Source: an uncultured Crocinitomix sp.
Lineage (GTDB): Bacteria > Bacteroidota > Bacteroidia > Flavobacteriales_D > Crocinitomicaceae
NCBI GenBank assembly: GCA_937136425.1
Contig: CAKZON010000041.1
Span: forward strand, 1 to 62,936
Length of the DNA: 62,936 nucleotides
Direction of reading: 5' to 3'
Of the stretch, positions 50,281 through 59,027 are shown piece after piece. The number at the start of each line of letters is the position of its first letter. Positions within the stretch are counted from its first letter, which is position 1. Below the pieces are notes generated by a model. It was not told the origin of the DNA and made no database searches. It saw only the letters and a list, made by a program, of their open reading frames with translations. Made by a program: the position numbers and the translations under genes.

Positions 50281-52388
50281 TATTCCTCTTCCTTTCTAAT
50301 AAACTTCTTCTTTTTAAGGTGGTAATAATATATTTCCTCCCTTGTTTCTAACTGTACAACTTCATTTGTAAAGGGTTCAACAGAAATATATGAAAAATTC
50401 AGCAAAGTGTCTCCATTAGTCGCAAGCAGGCCATAGTTTCCTCGGCTTTTTGCAATAAGCACCGTATCATTAAACGGCTCTAATCGCTCAAAAAACGGCC
50501 CTACCACATATTCTCCTTTTTTATTAATGATTCCTACTAAAGGTGCACCTCCAGCCTTTGCTAGTTTACCATTAAACGAACTTGCTGCTGTAAAATTATA
50601 ACCTATTACTAATCGACCATGTTTATTTAAATAACCCCATTTGTCTCCTTTTTGAATTGCAATATAAGTTCCATAATCTCCAAGATTTTGTTGATTACGT
50701 CCAAATAATTGCCTTCCGTTCGTGTCAATTAAGTTACATCCTTTTTCATACTCGATTTTAGCATAAGCATTTTGAAAAACTGCCAATTGCCTGTATTCCG
50801 GATAAGTTTCTACCCATTCTGTCAAAATCAGTTTTCCATTAGTGTCAATATAATTGAATACACCATCTTTTTCAACGATTGCACGATTGTTATGCATTTT
50901 TCCAATGAAGTTATAATCAAACGCTAAAATAGTATCCTCTTCTTCACTTAATAAGCCCCAATTCTCACCAAACTTAGCCAAATACACCCCTGAACTATAC
51001 GTTTTTAATCTTGTATACTTAAAAGGAATTGAAGTAGTACCAAATACATCAATCAACCCATAATTGTCTTTTTTACTAACAATAGCTTTCCCATTTTTAA
51101 AATCATTCGCATCAGAGTATTGTAATTTTAAACGAACAATTCCTTTTAAATCAAAATAACCATACTCATCCCCTTCTGAAAAGTAACAAAGCCCTTCATT
51201 TAAATTACCCAAATCATCATAAGAAGGATTAATTACAAATTCACCAGTGCGGTTAATTAAGCCCCATTTCTCATCCACCTCTACAACTGCATGTCCTTCA
51301 CTCATTTCATAAGCATCATCAAAAATAGCATCTATAACCAGTTCGCCCGTTTTATCTACAAACCCATATTTTCCCTCAAGTTGTACTATTGCTAAACCTT
51401 CATAAAATTCTTCTGCCACTTCATATTCTGGAACAATATAAATTTCTTCATTCTCATCAATATACCCCCATTTATTGCGCACTTTTATTGGATATAATAC
51501 ACGTTCAACACTATTGAGTTGTGCCATTAACTCATCCTTAAAAGGATAATCCTGAAATTCATTTAAAAAAGCTTGAATACTATTTGTAGAATAATCCTGC
51601 TGAAGGTGCGTGCTAAACATTTTTTTCCATGCTAAAGGAACATTTCTATTTTCAGGATGATCTTTTATAAAACCTTTATAGGATTCCAAACTTCCAGTCT
51701 TTGTTGCAATACGATAAATTTGATCTTCGGCATCTGATCGATAAGGACTGTCAGGATATGATACCAAAAAACGCACATAGTCAATATAGTTATCGGATTC
51801 TGTATTTTCTTGATAGTTCAAACGATCATAACTTGCTAAGGCATCTGCACTTCTTTCAGAGTTAGGATAATCATACATGAACACCCCAAATGCCTCAGCC
51901 GTGTTAGTCTGTTCCGCCAATTCGTAGGCCAATTCATCTCTGTAATAAACAGCAGAATCTACATGTTTGCTCCAAGGGTTTTTATCCAAGAATTGCTGAT
52001 AAACAGGAACGGTATGATTAATTTTAGCAACTGAAAACAAAGCATTTGACACCAGTTCTCTTTGTTCAAACATACCTAGACTATCGGCTCCCCATTTGGT
52101 ATATTTTATCTTTTTCTTTGGTTTGACATTTGCGTAATTTTCTGTTGCACGCACAATACAGTTATGTGCACTATCTAAATTATAAAAGGGATTATCTGTT
52201 CGCAAATAAATAATACTCAACCCGTATGATGCCGCAACATTATCACGCTTTAATGCTTTTTCAAAAATTCTTTTGGCATCAAAATAATTATAGATATCCA
52301 AGGATTGGAATCCTTTTTCTATCTTTCCTGCAAATAAATTGAGGCTAAAGAATAATGATAATATGATTAATATGCTCTGCTTACTCAT
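50280..52388 (-). CDS. WG-repeat protein with N-terminal TPR
   Basis: A 702-residue exported protein: signal peptide (SILIILSLFFSLNLFAG), a helical TPR-like part (about residues 20-285), then about 11 WG repeats of 35-40 residues (KWGYID, KYGFVD, KWGLIN, EYGYFD, NYGLID, NWGLLS, KWGYLN, NYGLLA and weaker ones). WG repeats form a beta-propeller-like or solenoid module of unknown ligand. First gene of a coupled set with the TonB-like, AAC(3)-family and ACC-deaminase-like genes. A -7 box lies at 52402-52409. Confidence 0.85.
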   Translation of the reverse strand: MSKQSILIILSLFFSLNLFAGKIEKGFQSLDIYNYFDAKRIFEKALKRDNVAASYGLSIIYLRTDNPFYNLDSAHNCIVRATENYANVKPKKKIKYTKWGADSLGMFEQRELVSNALFSVAKINHTVPVYQQFLDKNPWSKHVDSAVYYRDELAYELAEQTNTAEAFGVFMYDYPNSERSADALASYDRLNYQENTESDNYIDYVRFLVSYPDSPYRSDAEDQIYRIATKTGSLESYKGFIKDHPENRNVPLAWKKMFSTHLQQDYSTNSIQAFLNEFQDYPFKDELMAQLNSVERVLYPIKVRNKWGYIDENEEIYIVPEYEVAEEFYEGLAIVQLEGKYGFVDKTGELVIDAIFDDAYEMSEGHAVVEVDEKWGLINRTGEFVINPSYDDLGNLNEGLCYFSEGDEYGYFDLKGIVRLKLQYSDANDFKNGKAIVSKKDNYGLIDVFGTTSIPFKYTRLKTYSSGVYLAKFGENWGLLSEEEDTILAFDYNFIGKMHNNRAIVEKDGVFNYIDTNGKLILTEWVETYPEYRQLAVFQNAYAKIEYEKGCNLIDTNGRQLFGRNQQNLGDYGTYIAIQKGDKWGYLNKHGRLVIGYNFTAASSFNGKLAKAGGAPLVGIINKKGEYVVGPFFERLEPFNDTVLIAKSRGNYGLLATNGDTLLNFSYISVEPFTNEVVQLETREEIYYYHLKKKKFIRKEEE

Positions 52389-52401
52389 TACAATTGAAAC
52401 G

Positions 52402-52409
52402 CAAAATTA
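52402..52409 (-). promoter_or_regulatory. -7 box TAATTTTG of the WG-repeat operon
   Basis: Exact TAnnTTTG on the minus strand, 13 bases before the ATG. No TTG at the usual distance. Confidence 0.5.
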
Positions 52410-52506
52410 AACATTTCGATACATTAAATTGGCTTGAAAATTCAACTTTAAATAATTAATTCAAATAAAAAGAGATAATTAATGGCACACAATTTCCCGA
52501 TACTTT

Positions 52507-52514
52507 TAACTTTG
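52507..52514 (+). promoter_or_regulatory. -7 box TAACTTTG of the LpxL-like gene
   Basis: Exact TAnnTTTG, 20 bases before the ATG at 52535; the -33 element is weak. Confidence 0.5.
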
Positions 52515-52534
52515 CAACCTATTTTTCGCTGTGA

Positions 52535-53419
52535 ATGATTAAAATTGCTGACCGAATATTGTTTTACGTCATCCTGAAACCCCTCTCATACCTGCCTTTA
52601 GGATTGTTGTATTTCTTTTCGAGTATCGTATATTTTCTTACCTATAATTTTGTTCGATATCGTCGAAAAGTGGTAAGAGGTAACCTAGAAAAGGCATTTC
52701 CTGAGAAATCATTGACAGAATTAAAGGCAATTGAGAAAGGTTTTTACAAACATTTTATCGATTTTATTTTTGAAAGTATAAAGGCTGTTAGCATTTCTAG
52801 CAAACAAGTTTTAAAACGAACTTCAATTAAAAATCCTGAGTTACTAGAAGAATTATTTAAGCAAGATAAAAATGTAATTGTTACTTGCGGACATTATAAT
52901 AATTGGGAATTCTATTCATTGAGTTTACCAAAACTTACGAATTACACCACTTACTCAATTTACCAACCATTAAAAAATACGTTTTACGATCAAATTTTAT
53001 TTAATTCCAGAACACGTAACGGAATGAATTTGATTGGTACAAAAGACATTATTCCATTCTTTACTAGCTCAACCAAAGAGAAAAAGATGGTGGTTATTGT
53101 AAATGACCAATCGCCATCAAATTTAAACTCTGCTCATTGGAATACTTTTTTAAATCAAGAAACAGGTTGGAACAATGGCCCTGAAAAACTAGCACGTAAG
53201 TATGACTTCACTGTTCTTTTTGGACACTCAAAGAAAGTTAAACGTGGTTATTACGAGGTTGAATTCACCCTGATAAGTGAAACCCCTTCTGACATGAAAG
53301 AAGGAGAAGTAACAGACATCTACGCGCGTTTGTTAGAAGATTTAATCAAAGAAAAACCAGATTTCTGGTTATGGTCTCATAAAAGGTGGAAACACAAGCG
53401 TCCAACAGCAAATAAATAG
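52535..53419 (+). CDS. LpxL/HtrB-family lysophospholipid (lipid A) acyltransferase
   Basis: A 294-residue inner-membrane enzyme. One N-terminal hydrophobic helix (about residues 14-37) is followed by the acyltransferase motif CGHYNNWEF (H-x4-E, His about 122), then VIVNDQSPSN, and a basic C-terminus with KPDFWLWSHKRWKHKRP that is typical of LpxL relatives. It adds secondary acyl chains to lipid A or related lipids. It lies 17 bases before rarA, probably in one operon. Confidence 0.88.
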   Translation: MIKIADRILFYVILKPLSYLPLGLLYFFSSIVYFLTYNFVRYRRKVVRGNLEKAFPEKSLTELKAIEKGFYKHFIDFIFESIKAVSISSKQVLKRTSIKNPELLEELFKQDKNVIVTCGHYNNWEFYSLSLPKLTNYTTYSIYQPLKNTFYDQILFNSRTRNGMNLIGTKDIIPFFTSSTKEKKMVVIVNDQSPSNLNSAHWNTFLNQETGWNNGPEKLARKYDFTVLFGHSKKVKRGYYEVEFTLISETPSDMKEGEVTDIYARLLEDLIKEKPDFWLWSHKRWKHKRPTANK

Positions 53420-53436
53420 CTAAATTAGTTGTCAGA

Positions 53437-54717
53437 ATGAGTATGACACCATTAGCCGAACGCATGCGGCCTAAAACTTTGGCTGACTATATGGGACAAG
53501 ACCATATATTGGGCGAAAATTCAGGATTGCGCAAAGCAATTGAATCTGGTCATATTCCATCCATGATATTTTGGGGACCTCCAGGAGTTGGCAAAACAAC
53601 ACTAGCACAAATTATAGCCAATACTGTTGACCGTCCATTTCATGCATTAAGTGCCATTAATTCAGGTGTAAAAGATATTCGAGAGATAATTGCAAAAGTG
53701 AGCAATCAAGGATTATTTGGCGCACAAAACGCTATATTATTCATTGATGAGATTCACCGCTTTAGTAAATCACAACAAGATTCATTACTAGGCGCAGTTG
53801 AAAAAGGCATTATTACATTAATTGGTGCAACAACTGAAAATCCTTCATTTGAAGTTATTTCAGCACTCTTATCTCGAAGCCAAGTATACACTTTACGCCA
53901 TCATTCAAAAGATGAACTGGTAGCATTAATGGAGCGCGCGTTAAAAGAAGACGAAGACCTTAAATCAAAAAAGATAAAATTAAAGGACACAGGTGCCTTA
54001 ATAAAAATATCAGGCGGAGATGCCCGAAAATTGTTAAACGCCCTTGAAATGGTCGTAGAACAAGCCTACGAAGGTAAAACGTTGAACATTACCAATGATT
54101 TAGTCACCAACATCATTCAAGCAAACATTGCTAATTATGATAAGGATGGAGAAATGCACTATGATGTTATCTCGGCTTTTATAAAATCAATACGCGGAAG
54201 TGACCCTAATGGGGCCGTTTATTGGTTAGCAAGAATGATTGAAGGAGGTGAAGACCCTAAATTTATTGCGCGGCGTTTGATGATATCCGCAGCCGAAGAT
54301 ATTGGTTTGGCTAATCCTAATGCACTAATAATGGCTAACAACACCTTTGATGCCATTAATAAAATTGGCTGGCCTGAAGGACGCATTGTTTTATCGCAGT
54401 GCACAATCTATTTGGCTACTTCACCAAAAGGTAATGGTTCTTATATGGCAATTGGAAAAGCTCAAGCACTTGTTAAAGAAACAGGTAATTTGAGTGTTCC
54501 ACTCCATTTACGCAATGCGCCAACCAAACTAATGAAGGATTTGGGTTATGGTGAGGATTATAAATATTCGCACGATTACGCGAACAATTTTGTGAATCAA
54601 GAGTTTTTACCTGATGAGATAAGTGGAACTAACTTTTTTAATGCAGGCAGCTCTGCTCGAGAGCAAGATATTGAAAAAACGATAAAGAATTTGTGGGGAG
54701 ATAAATACAATGGTTAA
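53437..54717 (+). CDS. rarA: Replication-associated recombination protein A
   Basis: A 426-residue AAA+ ATPase of the RarA/MgsA/WRNIP1 family. Seen: PLAERMRPKTLADYMGQDH at the start, Walker A GPPGVGKTT (about residues 48-56), Walker B ILFIDEIHRF, sensor ATTENPSFEV, arginine-finger region LLSRSQVY, and the C-terminal tetramer part with RRLMISAAEDIGLANP. It helps restart stalled replication forks. Length and order of motifs are normal. Confidence 0.94.
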   Translation: MSMTPLAERMRPKTLADYMGQDHILGENSGLRKAIESGHIPSMIFWGPPGVGKTTLAQIIANTVDRPFHALSAINSGVKDIREIIAKVSNQGLFGAQNAILFIDEIHRFSKSQQDSLLGAVEKGIITLIGATTENPSFEVISALLSRSQVYTLRHHSKDELVALMERALKEDEDLKSKKIKLKDTGALIKISGGDARKLLNALEMVVEQAYEGKTLNITNDLVTNIIQANIANYDKDGEMHYDVISAFIKSIRGSDPNGAVYWLARMIEGGEDPKFIARRLMISAAEDIGLANPNALIMANNTFDAINKIGWPEGRIVLSQCTIYLATSPKGNGSYMAIGKAQALVKETGNLSVPLHLRNAPTKLMKDLGYGEDYKYSHDYANNFVNQEFLPDEISGTNFFNAGSSAREQDIEKTIKNLWGDKYNG

Positions 54718-54801
54718 TGAACAATTGACAATTAGCAATGTTTAATTGGCAATTTTCAACATTGTTGTATATGTTTTAAAACTGAAAATTGATAAATAAG
54801 A

Positions 54802-55749
54802 ATGAGTAAAACTAAAGCATGGATAGGTGCAATGCGCTTAAGAACGCTACCTCTATCATTTAGTGTAATTTTAGTTGGTGGTGCATGTGCACACATCTTT
54901 TTTCATGGTGGAATACAAGAAATTGAATTCCCTTGGTTAACATTCTCCTTAATTTTAGTCACAACACTTTTACTACAAATCCTTTCTAATCTGGCAAATG
55001 ATTATGGAGATGCAAAAAAAGGTGCTGACAATGAAGGAAGGATTGGCCCTGAAAGAGCAATTCAAAGTGGAACTATTTCGCCTCAAGCCATGTTTAAAGG
55101 AATTGTAATCAACTCGATCTTAGCACTTGGTGCTGGTATTTGGTTACTATTAGAAGCCTTTCATTATGACTTGAATCCTACTTTCATTATCTTTTTTATT
55201 CTTGGAATTCTTGCAATTGTTGCGGCAATAAAATATACAGTTGGCAAAGGTGCCTATGGTTATTCTGGATTAGGGGATCTTTTTGTTTTCATATTTTTTG
55301 GATTGGTTGGAGTAATGGGAACCTTTTACTTGCTTACTGGAAATGGATCTTTAACTGGTTTAGTTGCATTACCAGGCATTACTATGGGTTGTTATAGCGT
55401 AGCAGTTTTAAACCTTAACAACATGCGTGATCGAGAAAACGATCAAAAAGTAGGGAAAAATACCTTGGCCGTTAAACTGGGCTTTAAAAAGAGTAAAGTT
55501 TATCATTATTTCATTTTTTCATTGGCTTATTTAGCCTTTCCAATTCCTATGATGGGAGTCGCAATATCAGATGGTGTATTATTATTACTTATTCCTTTTT
55601 TAATTCCTGCAATTATTCATTTTATTCATCTTAAAAAGGTTGCAAATGTTACCAATCCAAGAGATTTTGATCCTGAGTTGAAAAAAATCGCACTCTCTGC
55701 TTTTCTTTTCTCTCTATTGTTTTTTGCAATGGTCATATTCGTTCCTTAA
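54802..55749 (+). CDS. menA: 1,4-dihydroxy-2-naphthoate prenyltransferase
   Basis: A 315-residue UbiA-type membrane prenyltransferase of menaquinone synthesis. About nine hydrophobic helices are present. The two Asp-rich motifs are NLANDYGDAKKGAD (N-D-x3-D, about residues 68-81) and NNMRDRENDQKVGKNTLA (about residues 210-227), as in MenA. It attaches a polyprenyl chain to DHNA. It stops nine bases before trmD, whose promoter lies inside this gene's end. Confidence 0.93.
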   Translation: MSKTKAWIGAMRLRTLPLSFSVILVGGACAHIFFHGGIQEIEFPWLTFSLILVTTLLLQILSNLANDYGDAKKGADNEGRIGPERAIQSGTISPQAMFKGIVINSILALGAGIWLLLEAFHYDLNPTFIIFFILGILAIVAAIKYTVGKGAYGYSGLGDLFVFIFFGLVGVMGTFYLLTGNGSLTGLVALPGITMGCYSVAVLNLNNMRDRENDQKVGKNTLAVKLGFKKSKVYHYFIFSLAYLAFPIPMMGVAISDGVLLLLIPFLIPAIIHFIHLKKVANVTNPRDFDPELKKIALSAFLFSLLFFAMVIFVP

Positions 55750-55754
55750 TTTTG
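55724..55754 (+). promoter_or_regulatory. Promoter (TTG-N20-TAATTTTG) of trmD
   Basis: TTG at 55724-55726 and TAATTTTG at 55747-55754, 20 bases apart. The ATG is four bases after the box, so the transcript is probably leaderless. The box lies at the menA stop. Confidence 0.65.
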
Positions 55755-55758
55755 CGCC

Positions 55759-56433
55759 ATGCGAATTGACATCCTCACCGTATTACCTAAATTATTAGAG
55801 AGTCCTTTTAACGATTCTATAATGAAACGTGCTCAAGAAAAGGGTCACGCCGAGATTCATATTCACAACATTCGTGACTATTCAACTCACCGTCAAAAAA
55901 GTGTAGACGATTATCAATATGGTGGCGGAGCTGGAATGGTAATGACCATTCAACCAATTGCTGATTGCATAGAGAAATTACAGGCCGAACGTACTTATGA
56001 CGAATTGATTTATATGACACCTGATGGTGAATTATTAGAGCAATCGCATTGCAATGCCTTTTCTTTAAAGAAAAATATTCTAATACTTTGTGGACATTAT
56101 AAAGGAGTTGACCAACGAATTCGGGACTTATTTATTACTAAAGAAATTTCTATTGGCTCTTATGTACTATCGGGCGGTGAACTTGGTGCTGCTGTGTTGG
56201 TAGACGCAGTAGTAAGACTTATTCCTGGCGTTTTGAATGATGAAACCTCTGCCCTAACCGATTCTTTTCAAGACGGCTTATTAGCACCACCTGTTTATAC
56301 GCGACCTGAAGATTATAATGGTCATAAAGTTCCTGAGGTTTTATTATCTGGGCATAGCGCTAATATTGATGAATGGCGTAATGAGCAAAGTATAATTCGA
56401 ACAAAAGAACGAAGACCAGATTTATTGGATTAA
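55759..56433 (+). CDS. trmD: tRNA (guanosine(37)-N1)-methyltransferase
   Basis: A 224-residue SPOUT methyltransferase that makes m1G37 in tRNA. Family signatures: [17 protein letters not shown] start, [27 protein letters not shown] (read in two parts; the YGGGAGM motif is at about residues 54-60), [12 protein letters not shown] (about residues 110-121), and [27 protein letters not shown] (knot). Length is normal. It is not next to rpsP, rimM or rplS here, as is common in this phylum. Confidence 0.95.
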   Translation: MRIDILTVLPKLLESPFNDSIMKRAQEKGHAEIHIHNIRDYSTHRQKSVDDYQYGGGAGMVMTIQPIADCIEKLQAERTYDELIYMTPDGELLEQSHCNAFSLKKNILILCGHYKGVDQRIRDLFITKEISIGSYVLSGGELGAAVLVDAVVRLIPGVLNDETSALTDSFQDGLLAPPVYTRPEDYNGHKVPEVLLSGHSANIDEWRNEQSIIRTKERRPDLLD

Positions 56434-56451
56434 TTCTTTTTATTATCAAGG

Positions 56452-57276
56452 TTATTCCACAATCAAACCTTGCAATTCAGCCCATTCGGACCATGAACCG
56501 TCATAGAGTTTTTTGCTATTATAACCAGCTATATGACTTGCCAACATTACAATACTTGCTGTAATTCCAGATCCACAACTAAATATAAACTCCTTATCTG
56601 CGACTAGTTTTGATTCAAATATTTCAATTAGTTCTTCCTTCGATTTAAATTTTCCTTCAACTAACAAATCTTTGTACGGAATGTTTATTGAATTAGGAAT
56701 ATGTCCACTCTTTAAATGCTTTCGAGGCTCCTTCTCTACTCCATCAAATCTCCCCTTAGATCTAGCATCAATCACCGTTGATTGTGGATTTTCACTGTTT
56801 TTTAAAACAGCATTATAGGTGATTAAAAGACAATCTTGAAATTCGACATTGAAGTTTCCTTCATTAACTGTTTGCAAATACTTATCTGTGATTTTATTTC
56901 CTTGCTTGATCCATTCCGGTAACCCGCCATTTAATACAGAAACATTTTTGTGCCCCATTATTTTAAATAACCACCATGCCCTTGGGCTTGTATATATTCC
57001 AAGGTTATCAAACACCACAATTTTTGAATCTTTATTAATCCCTAACTTTCTAGCCTCTAGTTCAAACTGTTCTGCCGTTGGAATTGTATTAGGAAATGAA
57101 CTCTCTTGATTTGAGAAACGTTTTTTCAAATCAAAAAAACGTGCATTTTTTATGGTTACAAATTCTTGATTCGGAACCTCAGTCTGAGCAGTAGATTGAA
57201 CACTTGCATCCAAAATCAAAATGGCTTCATCATTTAAATGCTCAGCAAGCCAATCAACAGAAACTAAATCCATCAT
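56452..57276 (-). CDS. Tandem-rhodanese sulfurtransferase (3-mercaptopyruvate type)
   Basis: A 274-residue cytoplasmic enzyme with two rhodanese domains (about 1-130 and 150-274). The active-site loop is FSCGSGITASIV, matching the CG-S-G-[VI]-T-A signature of 3-mercaptopyruvate sulfurtransferases. Start: two tandem ATG codons at 57274-57276 and 57271-57273 begin the domain (VSVDWLAEHL); a longer frame from 57369 adds residues with no family match. Transfers sulfur to acceptors such as cyanide or thiols. Confidence 0.85.
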   Translation of the reverse strand: MMDLVSVDWLAEHLNDEAILILDASVQSTAQTEVPNQEFVTIKNARFFDLKKRFSNQESSFPNTIPTAEQFELEARKLGINKDSKIVVFDNLGIYTSPRAWWLFKIMGHKNVSVLNGGLPEWIKQGNKITDKYLQTVNEGNFNVEFQDCLLITYNAVLKNSENPQSTVIDARSKGRFDGVEKEPRKHLKSGHIPNSINIPYKDLLVEGKFKSKEELIEIFESKLVADKEFIFSCGSGITASIVMLASHIAGYNSKKLYDGSWSEWAELQGLIVE

Positions 57277-57316
57277 TAATGAATAATTAAAGGTTGAAAC
57301 GTATTTAAAGAAATAA

Positions 57317-57724
57317 TTACAGAGAAAAAGTAACCGGCACAGTTTGTTTAACTCGAACTTTTTTACCACGCATAGAACCTGGTATCCAATTCGGCATTTT
57401 TTTTATCACATTAACTGCTTCTTGGTCTAAATCAGCATTTTTAGATCCTCTTCTAACGGTGATGTTAGAAAGGCTCCCATCCTTTTCTACAATAAATTGA
57501 ATATACACTTTACCTTGAATTCCTGCAGCTTTCAGTTTTTCTGGATAATGCAGGTTTTTACGAATGAAAAGATCCATTGCATCAGCATCACCCGGAAAAT
57601 GTGCCATTTGTTCAGGAAAATCATATACCATTGATGAATCCTGAGGCGTATTAATAGTATTACCTTTGGTAAATCCCGTATTAGCGGTAACAATCAGGAG
57701 CAATAAAATGATGATCTTTTTCAT
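57317..57724 (-). CDS. TonB C-terminal domain protein
   Basis: A 135-residue exported protein: signal peptide (IIILLLLIVTANTGFTKG) and a TonB C-terminal fold (residues about 52-135) with YPEKLKAAGIQGKVYIQFIVEKDGSL (read in two parts), VINVIKKMPNWIPG-like and GKKVRVKQTVPVTF. Such free-standing TonB-C proteins are frequent in Bacteroidota and act in the envelope, possibly in contact with receptors. It lies 22 bases after a related gene. Confidence 0.82.
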   Translation of the reverse strand: MKKIIILLLLIVTANTGFTKGNTINTPQDSSMVYDFPEQMAHFPGDADAMDLFIRKNLHYPEKLKAAGIQGKVYIQFIVEKDGSLSNITVRRGSKNADLDQEAVNVIKKMPNWIPGSMRGKKVRVKQTVPVTFSL

Positions 57725-57746
57725 TGGTGGTGTTTAAAGTGGTTTT

Positions 57747-58286
57747 CTAATTTAAGTAAATTTGAACAGGAAGTAAATAATTCGTTGAAATATTTTCTCC
57801 TTTATAGGTTCCAGGAATCCATGTAGGCATCTCTTTGAACACCTGCAAAACAGCATTATTCAATTCATTATCAGTTGACTCTACAACTCTAAGTTCATTA
57901 ATTTCTCCTATTTCGTTAATTGAAAAACTCACAACGACTTTATGGCACCCTACACTTAGTGAGGAAGAATCTGATTCTGGAATAGTAAAATGATTATTAA
58001 AGTAACTCATAAAAGCTGTCATTCCTCCTGGAAATTCAGCATCACTGTCACCACCAAAACAAATAATTGCTTTTGAATCCTTTAAAAGCTCTGTTTCTTT
58101 TGTTAATAATGTATCCTGTTTGTCAATTCTAACAGAGTCTGGTGGTAAAAACTTAAAATTCCAATTATCAAATAAATTTTGAGTTTGTATTTCAAGTTGA
58201 AACTTTTTACCTTTATGCTGTTGCATAGCCTTGGTATGCGCACCAAAAGTGATTACAGTTATGAGAAAAATCGATTTCGTTTTCAT
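57747..58286 (-). CDS. TonB C-terminal domain protein, divergent paralogue
   Basis: A 179-residue exported protein. Signal peptide (FLITVITFGAHTKA), a spacer, and a C-terminal domain (about 110-179: KVVVSFSINEIGEINELRVV, then VLQVFKEMPTWIPG) of the same TonB-C type as the next gene, with the shared MP-x-WIPG motif. The two are probably paralogues. Its ATG is embedded in the first 26 bases of the divergent lipoprotein gene on the other strand. Confidence 0.72.
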   Translation of the reverse strand: MKTKSIFLITVITFGAHTKAMQQHKGKKFQLEIQTQNLFDNWNFKFLPPDSVRIDKQDTLLTKETELLKDSKAIICFGGDSDAEFPGGMTAFMSYFNNHFTIPESDSSSLSVGCHKVVVSFSINEIGEINELRVVESTDNELNNAVLQVFKEMPTWIPGTYKGENISTNYLLPVQIYLN

Positions 58287-58911
58287 CCTATTTATGCTAT
58301 TTGCAAGTATCGTGCCGACCTCTTGTAAAAAAGGAACTATTCAATATGACTTTGATGGAGTAGTAAAAAATTCATTAACAGACGCTTCAGTTTCAGGAGT
58401 TGATGTAACCATTTCTCAAAAACTTATAAAAAATGGAACAACTGCAGATAGCTATTCACCTGGTGGGTCAACTACAACAGATGCTGCAGGAGCATTTGCA
58501 ATTTCATTTGACCGCCAAATGGTAACCGATTTTTTAATAGAGTTTGAGAAGGACAATTACTTTCCGTTAGAAATTATAGAATCATCAGCTAATGTTTCAA
58601 CAGAGAATATCAATAGCTATTCAGAAATTTTAGAACCTCAATCATGGGTTACTTTTAAAATAAAAAATTCATTTCCAAATGATGATGATCATTTTAGATT
58701 AGTGACGCAAACCTTTAGAGAAGGATGTGCGGACTGTGCTGAAAACAAAACAACCAATTTTTTTGGAGCACTAGACACTACTTTCACTTATGCAACAACC
58801 GCAGGTGAATATGTTAAATTCACATACATTAATGTTACTTTAGCTGACTCTGATTACGACTCTGTTTACACTACTCCATTTGAGGAAACTGTGTACTCAA
58901 TCACTTATTAA
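58261..58911 (+). CDS. Lipoprotein with carboxypeptidase-regulatory-like domain
   Basis: A 216-residue lipoprotein (FVFILFMLFASIVPTSC, Cys about 22, then KKG). The mature part is beta-rich with GVVKNSLTDASVSGVDVTIS and TTDAAGAFAISFD, the pattern of a carboxypeptidase-regulatory-like or SusD-adjacent Ig domain. Two Cys later (EGCADCAEN) may form a disulphide. I use the ATG at 58261; a GTG at 58231 would place ten polar residues first. The start overlaps head to head with the neighbouring gene. Confidence 0.7.
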   Translation: MRKIDFVFILFMLFASIVPTSCKKGTIQYDFDGVVKNSLTDASVSGVDVTISQKLIKNGTTADSYSPGGSTTTDAAGAFAISFDRQMVTDFLIEFEKDNYFPLEIIESSANVSTENINSYSEILEPQSWVTFKIKNSFPNDDDHFRLVTQTFREGCADCAENKTTNFFGALDTTFTYATTAGEYVKFTYINVTLADSDYDSVYTTPFEETVYSITY

Positions 58912-58978
58912 TTTGGGTTTAATTATTGGTTCTATTTACGCCACCAAGTCTGATTCTATCATAACTATTTCTTCTAAA

Positions 58979-59010
58979 TTGAGGATTCTCTTATAATTGA
59001 ATTATCTTTG
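58979..59010 (+). promoter_or_regulatory. Promoter (TTG-N21-TATCTTTG) of the SulP gene
   Basis: TTG at 58979-58981 and TATCTTTG at 59003-59010, 21 bases apart, exact. The ATG is 17 bases below. Confidence 0.7.
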
Positions 59011-59027
59011 CGGCTTTTATTTAGACT

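Noticed and set aside
54718..54801. Repeated AATTGGCAAT-like motifs between rarA and menA
   Set aside because: Copies are short, imperfect and in AT-rich sequence; no second copy elsewhere in the window was seen, so a mobile or REP-type element is not supported.
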